DNA of 64,000 nt, from the NCBI GenBank assembly GCA_948099385.1, contig CANUEZ040000180.1, positions 4,003,501 to 4,067,500 of the forward strand. Direction: 5' to 3'. The translations under genes and the position numbers were made by a program. How positions within the stretch are numbered: position 1 is the first letter of the stretch; every line of letters begins with the position of its first letter. Below, in pieces: positions 51,506 through 63,559 of the stretch. This stretch comes from Fasciola hepatica (taxonomy: Eukaryota; Platyhelminthes; Trematoda; Plagiorchiida; Fasciolidae). Below the pieces are notes generated by a model, which saw only the letters and a list, made by a program, of their open reading frames with translations, was not told the DNA's origin and did no database searches.

Positions 51506-52151
51506 GTAAGCGCAAAGATAATTCCGTATATATGTGATCTTGCTTGAGTGCAATACTACTTTCATGTGATATTTACCTGAAATCCGATAATGATCAAATA
51601 TCCAACATGTTCACACCACGTGTAGATCATTTCGCTGACTTATCAAAGCGCGGCCTAAAGATCGTCACGTGCGCTTTGTTCAATAACTCCGTCGACTTTA
51701 AATTTCTAAGGAATTACTGTTATGGTGTTCTTCCATGGTCTTGATTGAACATAATTACCGAGTGCAGACAGTTCGACTCGCGATCGTGGTTGCGCACCCC
51801 CACATTCGCGAAGAGTAGTTAACCATTGATTGAAATATCATTATGTTTATTCGCCACGTACCAGCGCACAGGCAATCTTGAATAACGATATGTGTATGAG
51901 TATGCGCAGAAGCAGACCCACGTGATTTGCCTGCTCACTGGTGCTTCGGTGGTTTTTCACATTAAATTGCCTACTAATGAGTAATTAGGTAATATTGCAA
52001 ATTTCAACTTACATCGGGTGTGCCGAACACCCAAGTGCACGCTTGCAGTGATGAGTCACTAATCCATAAGCTCTGGTTGATTCATGTGGAACCGCCTCGG
52101 GCATCGCCTGCCACTTGATACGGGCAAATAGAATTATTCAACTAACGCGTT

Positions 52152-52165
52152 CCCCCCCCCCCCCC
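52152..52165. repeat. C homopolymer
   Basis: A run of 14 C, intronic. Confidence 0.9.
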
Positions 52166-52482
52166 ACACTATGTCACACAGCGACGAAGAATACTGGGGA
52201 CATAATTGATCGCTTACGTCAGCTCTGATTTGAGAGTCCAAAACGGTTCATGTTTACCCTGTACCTACCACTCCCCTGAAATTATTTTACGACCACACAC
52301 CAACATTCAAACAATCATACAACGAGAACTATCTTATTATCGAGTAATCCAAACTCACGGCATTATCTATTGCTAAGTTCGCAATCGGTGACGAAAAGTC
52401 TTGGGAGAAAAGGTTGTCTCTCACAGTGTTTAACTTCCAAGTTTTCCATCTAAGTTAATTACGGAGGGCCTTCGTCCGGCAG

Positions 52483-52491
52483 CTGTTGAAC
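52483..52491 (+). CDS. 9-nt micro-exon candidate (VE)
   Basis: GGGCCTTCGTCCGGCAG precedes CT GTT GAA C and GTGAGTCG. It is symmetric and phase 1, with a Glu in line with the acidic section. Nine bases are too few for more confidence. Confidence 0.28.
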
Positions 52492-53303
52492 GTGAGTCGT
52501 GATGAACTTTAACCCATTGTGTTACCAGCCTTACCCGCAGGTCATTCACCAACTGGCTGCCTATATTTGGCCGCAACCCACTTCCTATAGCTAAGGAATA
52601 GATTGAAAAGATTTGACATGGATTTCAGTAATTTATTTATCAGTCACTGGTGATATACAAGTACTCTTTGGCGTTTTATCTCATAGTTTCTACCATAATC
52701 TCAGTGAATAGTCCCCAACACATTTCGTTCCGTCTCGTGCCGGGTATCTATAGTGTTAGCACATTCTACTCACCTTGTTCATCTGGTTTCATAAGAATAT
52801 TTGGAAGTTTTACTCTCATTGTATTTACTGTATCGAAAGTGGATTTATGATAGTTCTCACAGGTAAAACCCAAATTGTATGTTCATTTCCTTATGGAAAG
52901 TGTTTTCTCGAAATAAACTTGGAAATACCTGGAGAGGGCGTGAATCTTCCACTGGAGACTGTTCACTTAGAAAGGCAATTTTTTGGGTAGGTAGTTCTTT
53001 GCTCTTCTGGATGTGCTGTTTCAGAAAACAAAAGCTGGTTCAATTACCAGTAAAATATATCCTTGACCAGTAAATTTGATAGCGCACAACACACAGAAAA
53101 CAGGTCTGATAGTGTTTGTGTGCTTGGATGAACTCTTTGCCTACCGGTCTGAGGTTAAATTTAGGCTCAGATAATTTAGAAAGAAATCAATCTCACTTCT
53201 CTTCAGTTATTTTCATCATTACATGGTTACCTTGCGAAAGAAACTCAGAAGGCAACTTGGTAAAAACGCTTCAATAGACCTCTATTTATTGATTAGCTTC
53301 CAG

Positions 53304-53326
53304 ATATGAAGAGGAGGATGAAGATG
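53304..53326 (+). CDS. acidic exon candidate with ambiguous acceptor, gene B
   Basis: TTATTGATTAGCTTCCAG precedes 23 bases rich in GAA/GAG/GAT, then a consensus GTAAGTG. Using the CAG at 53303 the length is 23 nt, so phase is not preserved: phase-2 entry reads YEEEDED and leaves in phase 1, while phase-1 entry reads MKRRMKM and leaves in phase 0. Using the AAG at 53311 gives a symmetric 15-nt phase-1 exon AG GAG GAT GAA GAT G (EDED). The acidic readings fit the neighbouring EEDY and EEYEPE exons; I favour EDED. Confidence 0.42.
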
Positions 53327-56300
53327 GTAAGTGACAGTGTCCAAAAAAGCTGAAATTCGGCAAACGTTTAAAGAGGACAGTTCATATTCACTGAACCATT
53401 TCTTGACAAATGTGCTCATGAACAGTGGTTATTCTCAAAGGACTCTGCATAATGGTTTGTTCGAAAAAGAAATTTGCAGTTTCCACGGTTTCCTGACTGC
53501 TGAAATTGAGGACGTCGGTCTCAAACGTCACGTCATCAGCAAAGGTGATATCCTCGTCTACACAGAGCCGGAGTTTACTTGACTGGTTACGCAATGTCTG
53601 AGACCTAAACGTCAAACGTGGTCATCATGAGACACATGAAACGTCTTTATTCCTGCATGCTTCTTCACACAACGACACACAAAAGACACAAACTAGATGC
53701 ACGCTCATGTATATCCATCGAATATAAATGCTTCAGGAGACACCATATGCTTCGCCCTAATAGCCAGAAAAACAGAAGAGATCAACTTCATGGGTATTAG
53801 CAGAAAATACAAAACATAAACCAAACCCTCAGTTTTATTTTGCCATGGGTGCGCTTAACTGCACATGAAATCTCATAGCCCACATGACCCGACAGACTTA
53901 CTGCAGTATCAAGAAAACCCGATACTAGCTAGTCAGATTGGAAGTGATGAGTAACATACGTTGCTCATAAATCAGTCATGATGACAAGCTAGGCAACAAC
54001 GAATTCCTGTGCATCGTTTGTTCCGGCCACCGTTTGCTGCGATCAAGTCCTCTACGTAATGGAAACTGCTTTCACCCGACCATTGCTGACAAACATCGCA
54101 CAGTCGTGTTGGTTCGTGCGGCTCAGAAACATTGATAGTATATGGAATATTAAGTGGTACATGAAACAGACACGTAATAATCACCTCAAGATGAAAACGG
54201 CATTCCTGGTTATCTTGATGGTGTTGCAGCAAGCAGACGGCATACAATTCTGAAGTGCTTCCTATTAGATTGAGCACAATTCAACCGACCTGTTGGGAAA
54301 GTTTCATTTTGAGAAAGTATGGCATAAAATACCCCAACAACATCCTTCTTACTTGGAAACCACCGTTTGTAAACAATAGCACTCCTCTGAAGCAGAGCAG
54401 AACCAGAGTTAATCCGAAGTAATAATTACAACTTGGTAACATACATTAGTAGTGATGCATTTTGTTAAGTTAGGTTTGACTTTCTCACCTGCTAACCTCC
54501 TGCATAACTGCCATGGTTTCTAATCCTAACCCGCGACATTTCCTGCCCGGCCAAAGCCACCAGTGATAGCCTGCATATTACTACGCGATTATATGGACTG
54601 CTCATCTGGACCGAGATTATAATCCTCACTGGTCTCATTGTGCAGTGTAGAATGGGGAACTGTATTTAGAGACATGAAAAACCACAATTTACCCAGTTCA
54701 GCCCGCTAGAAAAAGGTGCTTTATTGAAAGACTGGTCTAAACCAGAAGACCTTGTTCGAATTTAAGGCAAACCCATGGTAATATAGTGTCATTCAGACAA
54801 CCCAACTACAGATTGCTGTTGCTGAAACGTCTGGAATTATGGATGAGTCCAACTAACAACGTCGGTGGTTGTTCGTAGCCAGTAGTATACCGACCATTCT
54901 AATTCATTTGCTGAGTAGAAAGTTGATCCTAATGACTGAATAGCAACTGTGTGTTCAAAAAATTACCATGACGGTGAGGTTTTGATGAATGCTCCCATAT
55001 CTACTAAAGCTACTTAGACATGTGGTGTGAATGCACACTAACCTTGATGACGCGTCGCAGTGGATAACATCCCTTAGGAGTGGCTTGGTCTTATTCTACG
55101 GTGATCAGCTCACTTGTTTCGTGCTCCCAACAGCGACACATTTTTGACCCTTTTCCGAAACATTCACTAATCTAAATCTCTCCCAATCAGGTATTTTAGA
55201 AAGTGCTTTCTCATCAATCCCTACATTACTGATAACGAAAGTGCTCACCATTGTTCGTTTTCGACGTTAAAACAATGTTCTACCAGGAAGCTCCGTTTGC
55301 GCATCTGTTTATGCGTACCCATCAAAACGTGTATGAAACAGTTATGGTTTGTGATGATTTCACTCCTTAAATCAGATCAGATTCTTGAATGAATGACACA
55401 TTAATTACTAGGTGAAACCCAACCGATATCAGTATGATGCCAGTCAAACCCGATAAAACAATATCCAATTAGTTTCCTCAACCGCAAACATGATCACACG
55501 GTTGCCTGTCTTTCACGACATATAATTAGTGATATTTTCATTCAACATTTCGTAAGTATAGTTATTAAAACGGTTGCATGAAACTTGTGCTACTGACGCT
55601 AACCTTCTGTTTCATAGAATCATCCACGGCTAAATATTGTGCAAAAAATGCTATTATACCCACCCTGTATTTTACGATCAACGAACCAATCAGGGTGATC
55701 AAGTTTGGCCCGTTGATATGTCAACCTACTACTTTACACGTATATGCATGAGAAGTTTAGGAGTGAAGGATTTGAAGTGATTTGTCTCCGCACAAATTGC
55801 CCGCGAGGCTGTAAAACGCTTTTAAACCCTGGTCCAAAAGTATGGCGAAAATATTAAACTGGTTTACTAAGGAAATGACCTTAGTCCCTGGTTATTCATT
55901 TTGGTAATCATGAATGGTGTTCGCATCACATGGGATTCGTAATAGAATAATACACGTCATACATTCTGATAAGAAGTAGACACCTCTAACTTATCAGAAA
56001 GCAGGGAACGCGAGACGTCTAATGCTCCCTGAGCTAGAACAAAGATTTATACTCGCACGCGAAGATTCGAAGCTAAGCATACGCCGCATTTTCAAAAGCA
56101 CTTCCGGATTGATTACAGTTAGTCACTATTTTTGAGGGACTATAGTTGCTCTCTCATTACCGAAACACATCATAATTGGGGGAAAATCTCAAACAAGCCC
56201 CAATAAGATTCTTCCACAGTTCTTTAAATCAGCCTACGGGGGCTTCGAACCTACAGAGGTCCTTGCAAATGAATGAAAGCATTCTGCTTGTATAGTAACT

Positions 56301-57400
56301 CTTTCAGCCAGCACCACATCAAAAGTGCCAAAATAAGAGATTGGTATCTTGAATAACTGATCGTCATTTGCAAAATCGAAGGGAAAGGACCATAAATCAC
56401 ATGACTTTTATACTGAGTGAAATAACGGGGCAGTCATTTATAGAATAAGTTTAATTAAGACCACCCTGATTTATTCACATACTACTGAATCTTAGTCCTC
56501 CTGCCCTCGGAGCGTCTCTATGAAGGACTGTGGTGCGGCTTTTTGTAGAAACGGGCTGCCCTGTACATCCAAAAATGAATGAATCTTTGATCCTGATGAT
56601 TCCGAAAACTTAAACTACTATCATGATATCTCAGTACAACGACGTGACCATTCACATGGTCAACCTCATCAGAAAACGTTTTTTGCGCCAAAAAATCGAG
56701 TCCATGGAGTGGTCCGCTCACAGTTCAGACGAAAACAGCTGTGAATGTTCAGGATCTGAGAGCGAGGCTAGTTTATGAGGATTTTAGGAGTCCTTGGTAC
56801 TTTGCATGAGTTGGCTATCTCCATCTTCGATGAATGGAGCTGCACTGAAATTGAGACCATCCAGAATACAATCGGATGCACAACTGGACTTCATTCATCA
56901 GTCAGTAACAATAAAGGTCACTGTCACTGGCTGCTTATTTCTGACATATATTCTGGGGTGGATTCAATAGCATTTTCGCTCTCTTAGGCACGTTTCTGAG
57001 GATAAATCAGTGTACCTCTTTTAATCCTAAAATCCTGGTGCGTAGTTTAAGCAATAGCCATCTCACATATCAACTGCCAAATCTGGTCAACTTGGGTAGT
57101 TTGATTCAATGTTAATCACAGAAAATCAGAGCTAGAGCACCTTACAAATGAATTTGACTGAGGAGTACTGTTCTCTTCATGATCGTTGGGCAAAAGGATC
57201 TACAGTAAATAACTTGCTGCTACCTAATTTTCCACTAGTTGGTAGATTATGGTTCTCCTACAGATTTTGATGACAATCATTCATGAAACCGAAACAAAAG
57301 TGAATCCAATAAAATCACACAGAACTTCGACTTCAAAGCTAACATGGGTAGCTGACGAAACCAAAGCAATATAATTGGTAGAAACTGACCTTTAACCGGA
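53327..57400. other. last large intron of gene B or intergenic DNA
   Basis: No splice-flanked exon was found. A short signal-peptide-like ORF at 54191 is listed separately. Other open frames are short and lack domains. Confidence 0.4.
54191..54253 (+). CDS. signal-peptide-like mini-ORF (MKTAFLVILMVLQQADG)
   Basis: An ATG opens 20 codons beginning MKTAFLVILMVLQQADG and stops at TGA 54251-54253. The n-region and hydrophobic core look like a secretory leader. No good donor lies inside it (the GTs are phase 0 and non-consensus; a GTGCTT lies just after the stop), so its use as a first exon is doubtful. It could be a relic of another MEG first exon, or chance. Confidence 0.22.
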   Translation: MKTAFLVILMVLQQADGIQF

Positions 57401-57553
57401 GTGACTGACCAGTCGACGAACCGACTGGCTGACTGATTGACTGATTGATTGACTGGCCAACTGACGGACTGCCTGACTTACTGACTTATAGAAGTGGATG
57501 ACCGACTCGTCGACTGACTGACTGAATGAATGAATGACCGAATGAATGAATGC
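57401..57553. repeat. tetranucleotide-type simple repeat (GACT/GATT, GAAT)
   Basis: Degenerate TGAC/TGAT units pass into GAATGAATGAAT. It lies just beyond the 3' end of the - strand LINE at 57.8 kb. RTE-type elements end in short tandem repeats, so it may be the element's tail. Its - strand translation (Ser/Gln-rich) is meaningless. Confidence 0.75.
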
Positions 57554-57822
57554 ATATATGTCCAACTGACTGAGCAAATCACACTTCCGTTTACTCACCC
57601 ATGCACTCATTGATTTTGTTAGCCCATCATACTCATCGTACAGCGTTAAACAGTAGAGCAAGCCCTACTAACCACTGCCTTTTTCACCATCTTGCACGTT
57701 GAATTAGAAAGTACGAATATACAATATGGACAGGGAGTGGACCTACACGGGCTGGAAAAGGAAAGAATGACCTAGTAGCCAACACACGGTATACACAGTC
57801 TAACTGTACAAACGCACATCGA

Positions 57823-58515
57823 TCAATCATTCTGGTTCCATAGAAAGTGACAACACGATCGCCACTGTTCACGGTTCGCTGCCATATCCTTCACTGTCTC
57901 CAGCCAACTGGTTGACGGACCTTTTGGACCCCAACCACGAAAACGTGAAGCGTTTACTTTTCCCAAGTCTGCTGTACATTTTCTCATTCCTCGCTGCCAC
58001 GTCATCTGTTGACCTCCACGTGGTCTCTTCCACCCCTTAGGAGGAACGGAGAATAGGACACGGTACGGTAGACATGTGTTTGCCATACGTAACACACGCT
58101 CCAACCAACGAAGTCTACTAAGTTGGATACGCTGTGAAAAAATGTTCTCCGAATTAGTACACAATACTCGCTTTCTGACCTCATCATTACTTACTCGGCT
58201 ATTCCACCCGATCTTAGCGATACTACACAAACATCGGTGGTCGAGAGCCTCAAGATGACGAATATCTTCAGCACACAAACTCCAAGTCTCGCAACCATAC
58301 AACAAAACTGAACGCACTGCAGCACAGTATACACGGCCTTTCAACTTCAGTGAAATATCAGATTGACGCCACAAGTGCTTCAGTTCAGTGTACGCTCCTT
58401 GAGCCTTGGATATCCACGTGCTCACCTCTACTACTGTGCTCCCATCCGTCGTCACGTTGCTACCGAGGTAGGTGAAGTGGTCGACAACTGACAGCACCTC
58501 CCCATAGAGCATCAA
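57823..58515 (-). pseudogene. LINE C-terminal region
   Basis: A 230-codon open block reads DHFTYLGSNVTTDGS, LLYGCETWSLCAEDIRHLEA and HRCLCSIAKIGW, then SRLRWLERVLRM and a W/G/R-rich tail ending HFLWNQND. This is the conserved post-RT region of trematode RTE-like elements. It is the longest intact frame in the window and ends at a stop near 57823. Confidence 0.85.
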
Positions 58516-58533
58516 GCTTGGAACCGTTGACGT

Positions 58534-59777
58534 TCAGTCTTGTAACATCACTTTACACTTTGAAGGTGCAAAGCGCATGCCGAATGGAGCTACAGCTCTC
58601 CCAAGTCTACCTAGTGCATGTTGAGCATGTTCCGTGGATTCGAACAAGCAGACAACGTCGTCTGCGTAATCTAGGTCACATAGCTTTCCACTATTTCCTG
58701 GTTCGACGCCTACATCCTGAAGATTTAGCAACGCACTCTCCATTATTTCGTCCATGATGAAATCGAACAGGAATGGAGACATAGAACATCCCTGTCGAAC
58801 ACCGCTGGTCGTTTCGAACTGACCGGATAGTTCATCGTAAACTCTAACGCGGCCAGAAGCATGAGAATACAATGATCTCAGTAGGTTCACAAACTGCTGG
58901 GGCACACCTTTTCGATGAAGAACACTGAAAGGGCGCTGTTCGACCAACTGAATCGAAGGCGCCTTTCAGGTCTAAAAAAAACCCTATTGTCGGTCGGTGG
59001 TGCGTGTGACGCGTTTCAAGTAGTCAGCGAAGAGTAAAAATCTTGTCGATGCATTCTCGACCTGGGCGGAATCCAGCCTGCTGTTCGCGGACATTCCTCT
59101 CGCGAGCCGGTGTAAGACGGTGCGGCAGAATCGAGGCTAATACTTTGATGACTATCGGAATTAGGCTAATCCCACGATGATTACTACAGTCTTTGCGTTT
59201 TCCCTTCTTCAAGATGGGAACAACCAACGACTCGCTCCTTGTTAACGGAATGTGCTCCTCGTTCCAAATGTCACGGTGCAACACGGTAAGTGATTTTATC
59301 AACGCCTCACCACCCAGTTTTGAAAAGAACTGGGGGAAGTTCGTCGGGACCTGCCGCTCTCCCCCGCCTTAGTAATCGAATACATGACTCTACTTCTACC
59401 TCCGATGGAGGCTCAAGTGATACCACCCAAAGAGTCTCAGTTGTTGACACGGGAGTAACTACACTAGTGTGCGGCCAGCTAAACTGTTCTTTGAAGTATT
59501 CGGCCCACCGGTCAAGCCTTTGCTGTTTGCTATTGATGGGTTCTCCATTTCTATCGCAAATCGTTTCAATGACCTGAATGCGCCTTCCGCCGGTGTCACG
59601 AATAAGTTTGAACAGTCTCTGACTATTATTTGAAGTAGCTGCTATTTCCATTTCTTCGGCTACCTTGACCCACCAATCTTCGCTTTCATTCTGAGGGCTT
59701 TGTGAAACTTGCCTTTGCAGCTTTCTCCGCATCTTATTCATCTCCTTACGGTTCGAGAGCTGAGGCTTTTGTTCCAT
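58534..59777 (-). pseudogene. LINE reverse-transcriptase region (broken frame)
   Basis: The block at 59777-59307 carries the linker and RCAAGPDELPPVLFKTGW-like RT entry. The block at 59302-59024 has SNHRGISLIPIVIKVLASIL and EQQAGFRPGRECIDKIFTLR. RT motif A (DLKGAFDSV) lies at about 58960-58990 in a different frame after a T-rich run. The block at 58947-58534 has GVRQGCSMSPFLF and an intact YADD box at 58657-58668. Catalytic residues are visible but frames change at least twice, so no active RT is expected. Confidence 0.85.
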
Positions 59778-60104
59778 TATACTCAGCGACTCTTGCGAGA
59801 TCCAGTGTCATTGATGGTCATCAGATCTAGGACCACAGGCAAAACCTGCTGCAAAGTGCATCGCCTGTTTGATATGAGATCAATGCTCATCTACATTATT
59901 GTTCATCGTAGATCCTAGCACATGTGCTAACTTCTGCTCGTAAATGGTGCGTACTCCTGGATCACACAAACGTTGCACGGCTAATCCGGTTTGCGGTTTG
60001 CGACGATGACCATAAAGCTGGAGAGATAATCGCAATAAAACTAATGCATGATCCGTTTCTACGTACGTGGACCAGTAAGATCTGCAGTTCTGAACAGAAC
60101 TCCG

Positions 60105-60974
60105 TCACCGGTAGCTTACAGCGATATGATCAATCTGGATTAGAGTAACTGAAGAGTTAGAGCGCCATGTTGCTGTGCGATGCGAGCTGTGTCGGAAGTT
60201 GGTGCTAGACAAGAACAATCGATTGTCTGCACAAAAATGGAGAAGTCTATCCCCGTTATCTGTACTCTCAGTGGGTAGAGCATAACGACCACCTAAACAG
60301 GCTTCTGGCACACTGAGTTTGCCAACTTGTGCATTGAAGTCACCAACTAGCGCTACAATGTCAGAACCTTTACTGCTGCCAACGAGGGTGGCGAGTGCAT
60401 CATAGAACTCATCTTTCTGCAAGTCTGAGCTGAAGTCTGTTGGGGCGTACGCCGAGCTCACAAACAAATTGCGCTTAACACAACTATCCTTTCGAATGCC
60501 AACTGGCCCTTGGAGTCTCACAGCACATAAACGACTGTTAACAGGGATTCAGTCTAAAAGGGCAGCCTCAGCCTTGTCAGTCAAGACTATTTCTACACAT
60601 AGTTGACCCGTTGCTCGAGCTATTTCGTCTCCTGAGGTGCGCAGAAAATATCTCGACGAGATACCAGGAGCAGTTAGTTGAATTACACTGCCCAAATCCT
60701 GTATACGCGTTTCACTGAGGCAGCAGACATCAATCTTCAGAGAATCTAGTGTGAGGGCTACGCACGCTTGCTGACCGGCCTACGTGAGTGTACGCACGTT
60801 GATGGAGCCGAGATTCAGAGGCCGACGAGGTCTGAGAAAGCGTGAGTTATCAGACAGAGGATTATTCCCGACACTATTTGACAAAGGATCGTTGCGAGTA
60901 TCGACCGTGTTATCAGTGGGAACATTATGGGTGGATAGATGGGGCAAAGAGGGATGGTTAGGGACAGAAGACAA
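60105..60974 (-). pseudogene. LINE endonuclease region (broken frame)
   Basis: The N-terminal block ends with LNLGSINVRTLT, the usual start of the AP-endonuclease fold. The block at 60521-60105 has SSAYAPTDFSSDLQKDEFYD, then ALVGDFNAQVG (the conserved GDFN box with catalytic Asp and Asn) and finally QIDHIAVSYR (the DH active-site pair). The stretch between, 60522-60779, is readable only with a frame change. It would nick target DNA in an active element; this copy is interrupted. Confidence 0.8.
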
Positions 60975-61279
60975 AGGTTGAATAAAAGAGAGGGAACTCT
61001 GAGCAGTAGCCTACTTATCACTACCCACCCCGCTCGATGCAATGGGCAGCGCGGTCCTGATTATCCTGCGCGACGACCGATGCAGTATGGAATTCGTTCT
61101 ATTCGTACAGTTCTCGGGCCACAAAGTTTAAAATGTTCAGAAACGCAACCTACGTACCCGAGGCTTTTATAAATATTTACTTATGGTATGAAAATCTGGC
61201 TCGGGTCCTCGAAAAAGAGTGTCAGATACACTAGTTTGAGAACACCTAAAATCTAACTTCTATTTTTGTCACTCTTCAG

Positions 61280-61300
61280 AAGAGGAATACGAACCAGAAG
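61280..61300 (+). CDS. 21-nt micro-exon (EEYEPE), gene B
   Basis: CTTCTATTTTTGTCACTCTTCAG, a very strong acceptor, precedes AA GAG GAA TAC GAA CCA GAA G and GTAATC. It is symmetric and phase 1, encoding Glu-Glu-Tyr-Glu-Pro-Glu. It continues the acidic section and lies just upstream (on +) of the LINE's 5' end. The donor lacks the +5 G, but GAAG/GTAAT is acceptable. A phase-0 reading (KRNTNQK) is open but less in keeping with the neighbours. Confidence 0.55.
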
Positions 61301-63040
61301 GTAATCATGCATTATCCTTTTGCTAACGCCCTTGTTGTTTTGGTTCTTCACTAGAGAAAATGGATGTATTCAGATTTCTGTTTTTTCCAATTTCACTACT
61401 TGGTTACTGTATGCGAAAGGTTTACAGAAAGACGGAATTACGTCTACTGTATCACACGCTTGATTGATTTTTCAAAAGATCAAGAGAGGACCGAATTTGT
61501 CCATCCAAAATTCTATCAGACATAAAGACACACAGGCTACATGCACCCAGTTATCTTCACTCACGTGTGCGATCAAAAGCGTTGTCTTGAACATTCTTAC
61601 AATCACTTATCTCCAAATACTTGCTGTGGCGCTGGCTATTTAGCAGCAGTAAGCAGTTGGGGAAAGAACTAGCTGAAATATAAATCACAGAGCCATAGTT
61701 AAACAAAAAGCAGATGTAGAAATTGAGGCCTCCACACAACGGCTTTGAGAAATATTTATCAGTCAAGATTACAGATTGTTATCTATCAAAAATAGATCGG
61801 TCAGAATGACCAACACTTCTATCACGATCAAATGCAGATTTTAAGTTCTCGTTCACCGGCCTACTTCCTATGTATTTTGTTAATCGAAAAATGATTGTCA
61901 TGGACACGTGCGATACTTAGCAATATGAGTCAGTTTTTTGGAGATTTGATCGAACAATTTGCAACCCTTTGCGAGCTACACTTGTTCACGTCCAGCCCGA
62001 ACAGAAATCCATCTCGGTTGTTCAGCAATCATTTCTTTCTTCGTTCATCAACCCCGGATTCTGGAGCACAAGGTTTGACCCTCGTGGCAGTGGGTTAGAC
62101 TCGACGTCTAGGGGAAACTTGTTATTGCCTCGTTCCTTTCCAGTGCCCCGCTGGTCAGAGCTTCATTTTATCCGTCGCTCTGCTTCGCAAGATAGGGCAT
62201 TTTGTTTATCTTACAATTACATTCAAACCGTGCGGATATGGAATAGACCAACACCATTGCACCAGTGCGCAAGCGTGAAGTAGATAAGCTTGCACTCACC
62301 GCAATACCAAAGTCATTCCTAAGGGTAGGATTAGCATCAAGTCAGAAAATCAAATATCCAGTTAAGTGGATTATCATTGCATACAATGTTTTAAGGAGAT
62401 GAAATCTGAAAAAATGACTCCACCGATAAACCTCTCATCTGCAGCAGTCATCTCAATAACCCACTAAAAACCCTCTATTTAAAAGTTTCTCGAATCCTCT
62501 TTCCTTTCTCTAATGCAAAGTTCGCATGATCAAAAACCTTTTATGAAAAATAAAAAGCACTACTTTATCAATTATCTCGAATACACACTAAAATAGCTTA
62601 ACTTTGAGAATAATTATTTTTCACTCCTAAACATTCCTTTTTTTACGGAAAACACTAAAGACGTTGGTAAGCTTCAGTGACGGAATAACTGTTCATGTGG
62701 TTTCGTTTTGAGGTTTTGTCGACAATGGGTAATACCGAAGATGATTCTGAGAAAAGTATTGTCGCAGTCTATTGGGGTCAACTATTTCAAAACAAAGTGG
62801 TAGATACTGACCACAGACCATGAGACAAAAACCACCCGGGTCACGAAGATAAATGGAGTAAAGAAGCCAAACTGCTTTGTTTTTTCAAGAGCAACTTTTT
62901 AGTTGATCAGTAGGGGAGACACCAACGGTGTTCAATGGTAACGGTTTCAAATAAACCACATGGGACAACCGGAAAGTGTTCGCCTTTCGTTTCAATTAGG
63001 TAAACGTGGTTCAACAACCGGAATCAAAAATTTCCTTTAG
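61301..63040. other. probable last intron of gene B
   Basis: Only a 6-nt GTAAGC-flanked string (62661-62666) and short open frames. No domain recognised. Confidence 0.35.
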
Positions 63041-63262
63041 GAAGTGGAACGTTTGCGTGAGACGTCATTCACCATAAAAAGTAATCGGTACAACAACGAA
63101 CACATTTTTGTTCAATTTAAATTGAAGTCTGAACAGGCTCAAGTGGGAAGGAATTTACGTAGAGATCATCAGCCCAAGTATACAGCTTCGAAACTGCATG
63201 GAGCGGAGTCTTCTTCAGTCGGAGTGAACTCTCTGGGCGCTGAAAGCTCAAAACATAACTGA
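63041..63262 (+). CDS. candidate terminal exon of gene B (first option)
   Basis: AAAAATTTCCTTTAG is a good acceptor. Entered in phase 1 the exon reads SGTFA and stops at TGA 63058-63060, a very short end with about 330 bases of 3' UTR to the AATAAA at 63388. Entered in phase 0 it is open for 73 codons (starting EVERLRETSF, Arg/Lys/Ser-rich) to TGA 63260-63262. Phase 1 matches the micro-exon train; phase 0 would need the 53.3 kb exon to be used as a 23-nt phase switch. Confidence 0.4.
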   Translation, partial: EVERLRETSFTIKSNRYNNEHIFVQFKLKSEQAQVGRNLRRDHQPKYTASKLHGAESSSVGVNSLGAESSKHN

Positions 63263-63387
63263 ATTAACCGATCATGGTTGTCACTTCGCCGGGGTTACTT
63301 GTAGTTTCAAAGCTCACAACTCAAAGATGAAAAATTGCCACTTTTTGTTTTACCTTCATCCAGAAAAATTGCGTGACCTATTTGATC

Positions 63388-63393
63388 AATAAA
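63388..63393 (+). terminator. AATAAA polyadenylation signal
   Basis: A canonical hexamer (in GATCAATAAACTCC) about 130 bases after the longer stop and 330 after the shorter one. It supports a transcript ending here and hence the 63041 terminal exon. AATAAA is common in AT-rich DNA, so this is supportive only. Confidence 0.4.
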
Positions 63394-63559
63394 CTCCCCG
63401 GGAATGTTTACCATCTAGTTTTGCACGGCTTTTTTCAGCAACTGATAATAAACCTTCCACTTCGAAAATGTGACGGAAGCGTCAGCCAGTTAAACCAATT
63501 AGACTGTTGTCGAAATGAAGCTGCGCAATTTTAGGTTAGTAATTTTCTCTTCAATTTAG

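Larger units (their letters stand above)
57823..60974 (-). mobile_element. near-complete but frame-broken APE/RT LINE (RTE-like)
   Basis: All domains occur in order on the - strand, 60974 to 57823: N-terminal region, AP-like endonuclease, linker, reverse transcriptase, and a C-terminal region ending with a Trp/Cys-rich tail. Total span is about 3.15 kb. The frames are split into at least seven blocks by small indels (gaps at about 60.52-60.78, 59.78-60.10, 59.02-58.95 and 58.53 kb), so it cannot make one protein. It is much better preserved than the other LINE pieces and so is a younger insertion, antisense to gene B and between its 53.3 and 61.28 kb exons. Confidence 0.85.

Noticed and set aside
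57392..57661. Ser/Gln-rich - strand frame
   Set aside because: Translation of a TGAC/GAAT simple repeat.
63044..63262. Long Arg/Lys/Ser-rich frame as proof of a phase-0 tail
   Set aside because: Not accepted as proof: the same acceptor also gives a short phase-1 end, and 73 open codons are not decisive. Kept only as an option in the terminal-exon entry.
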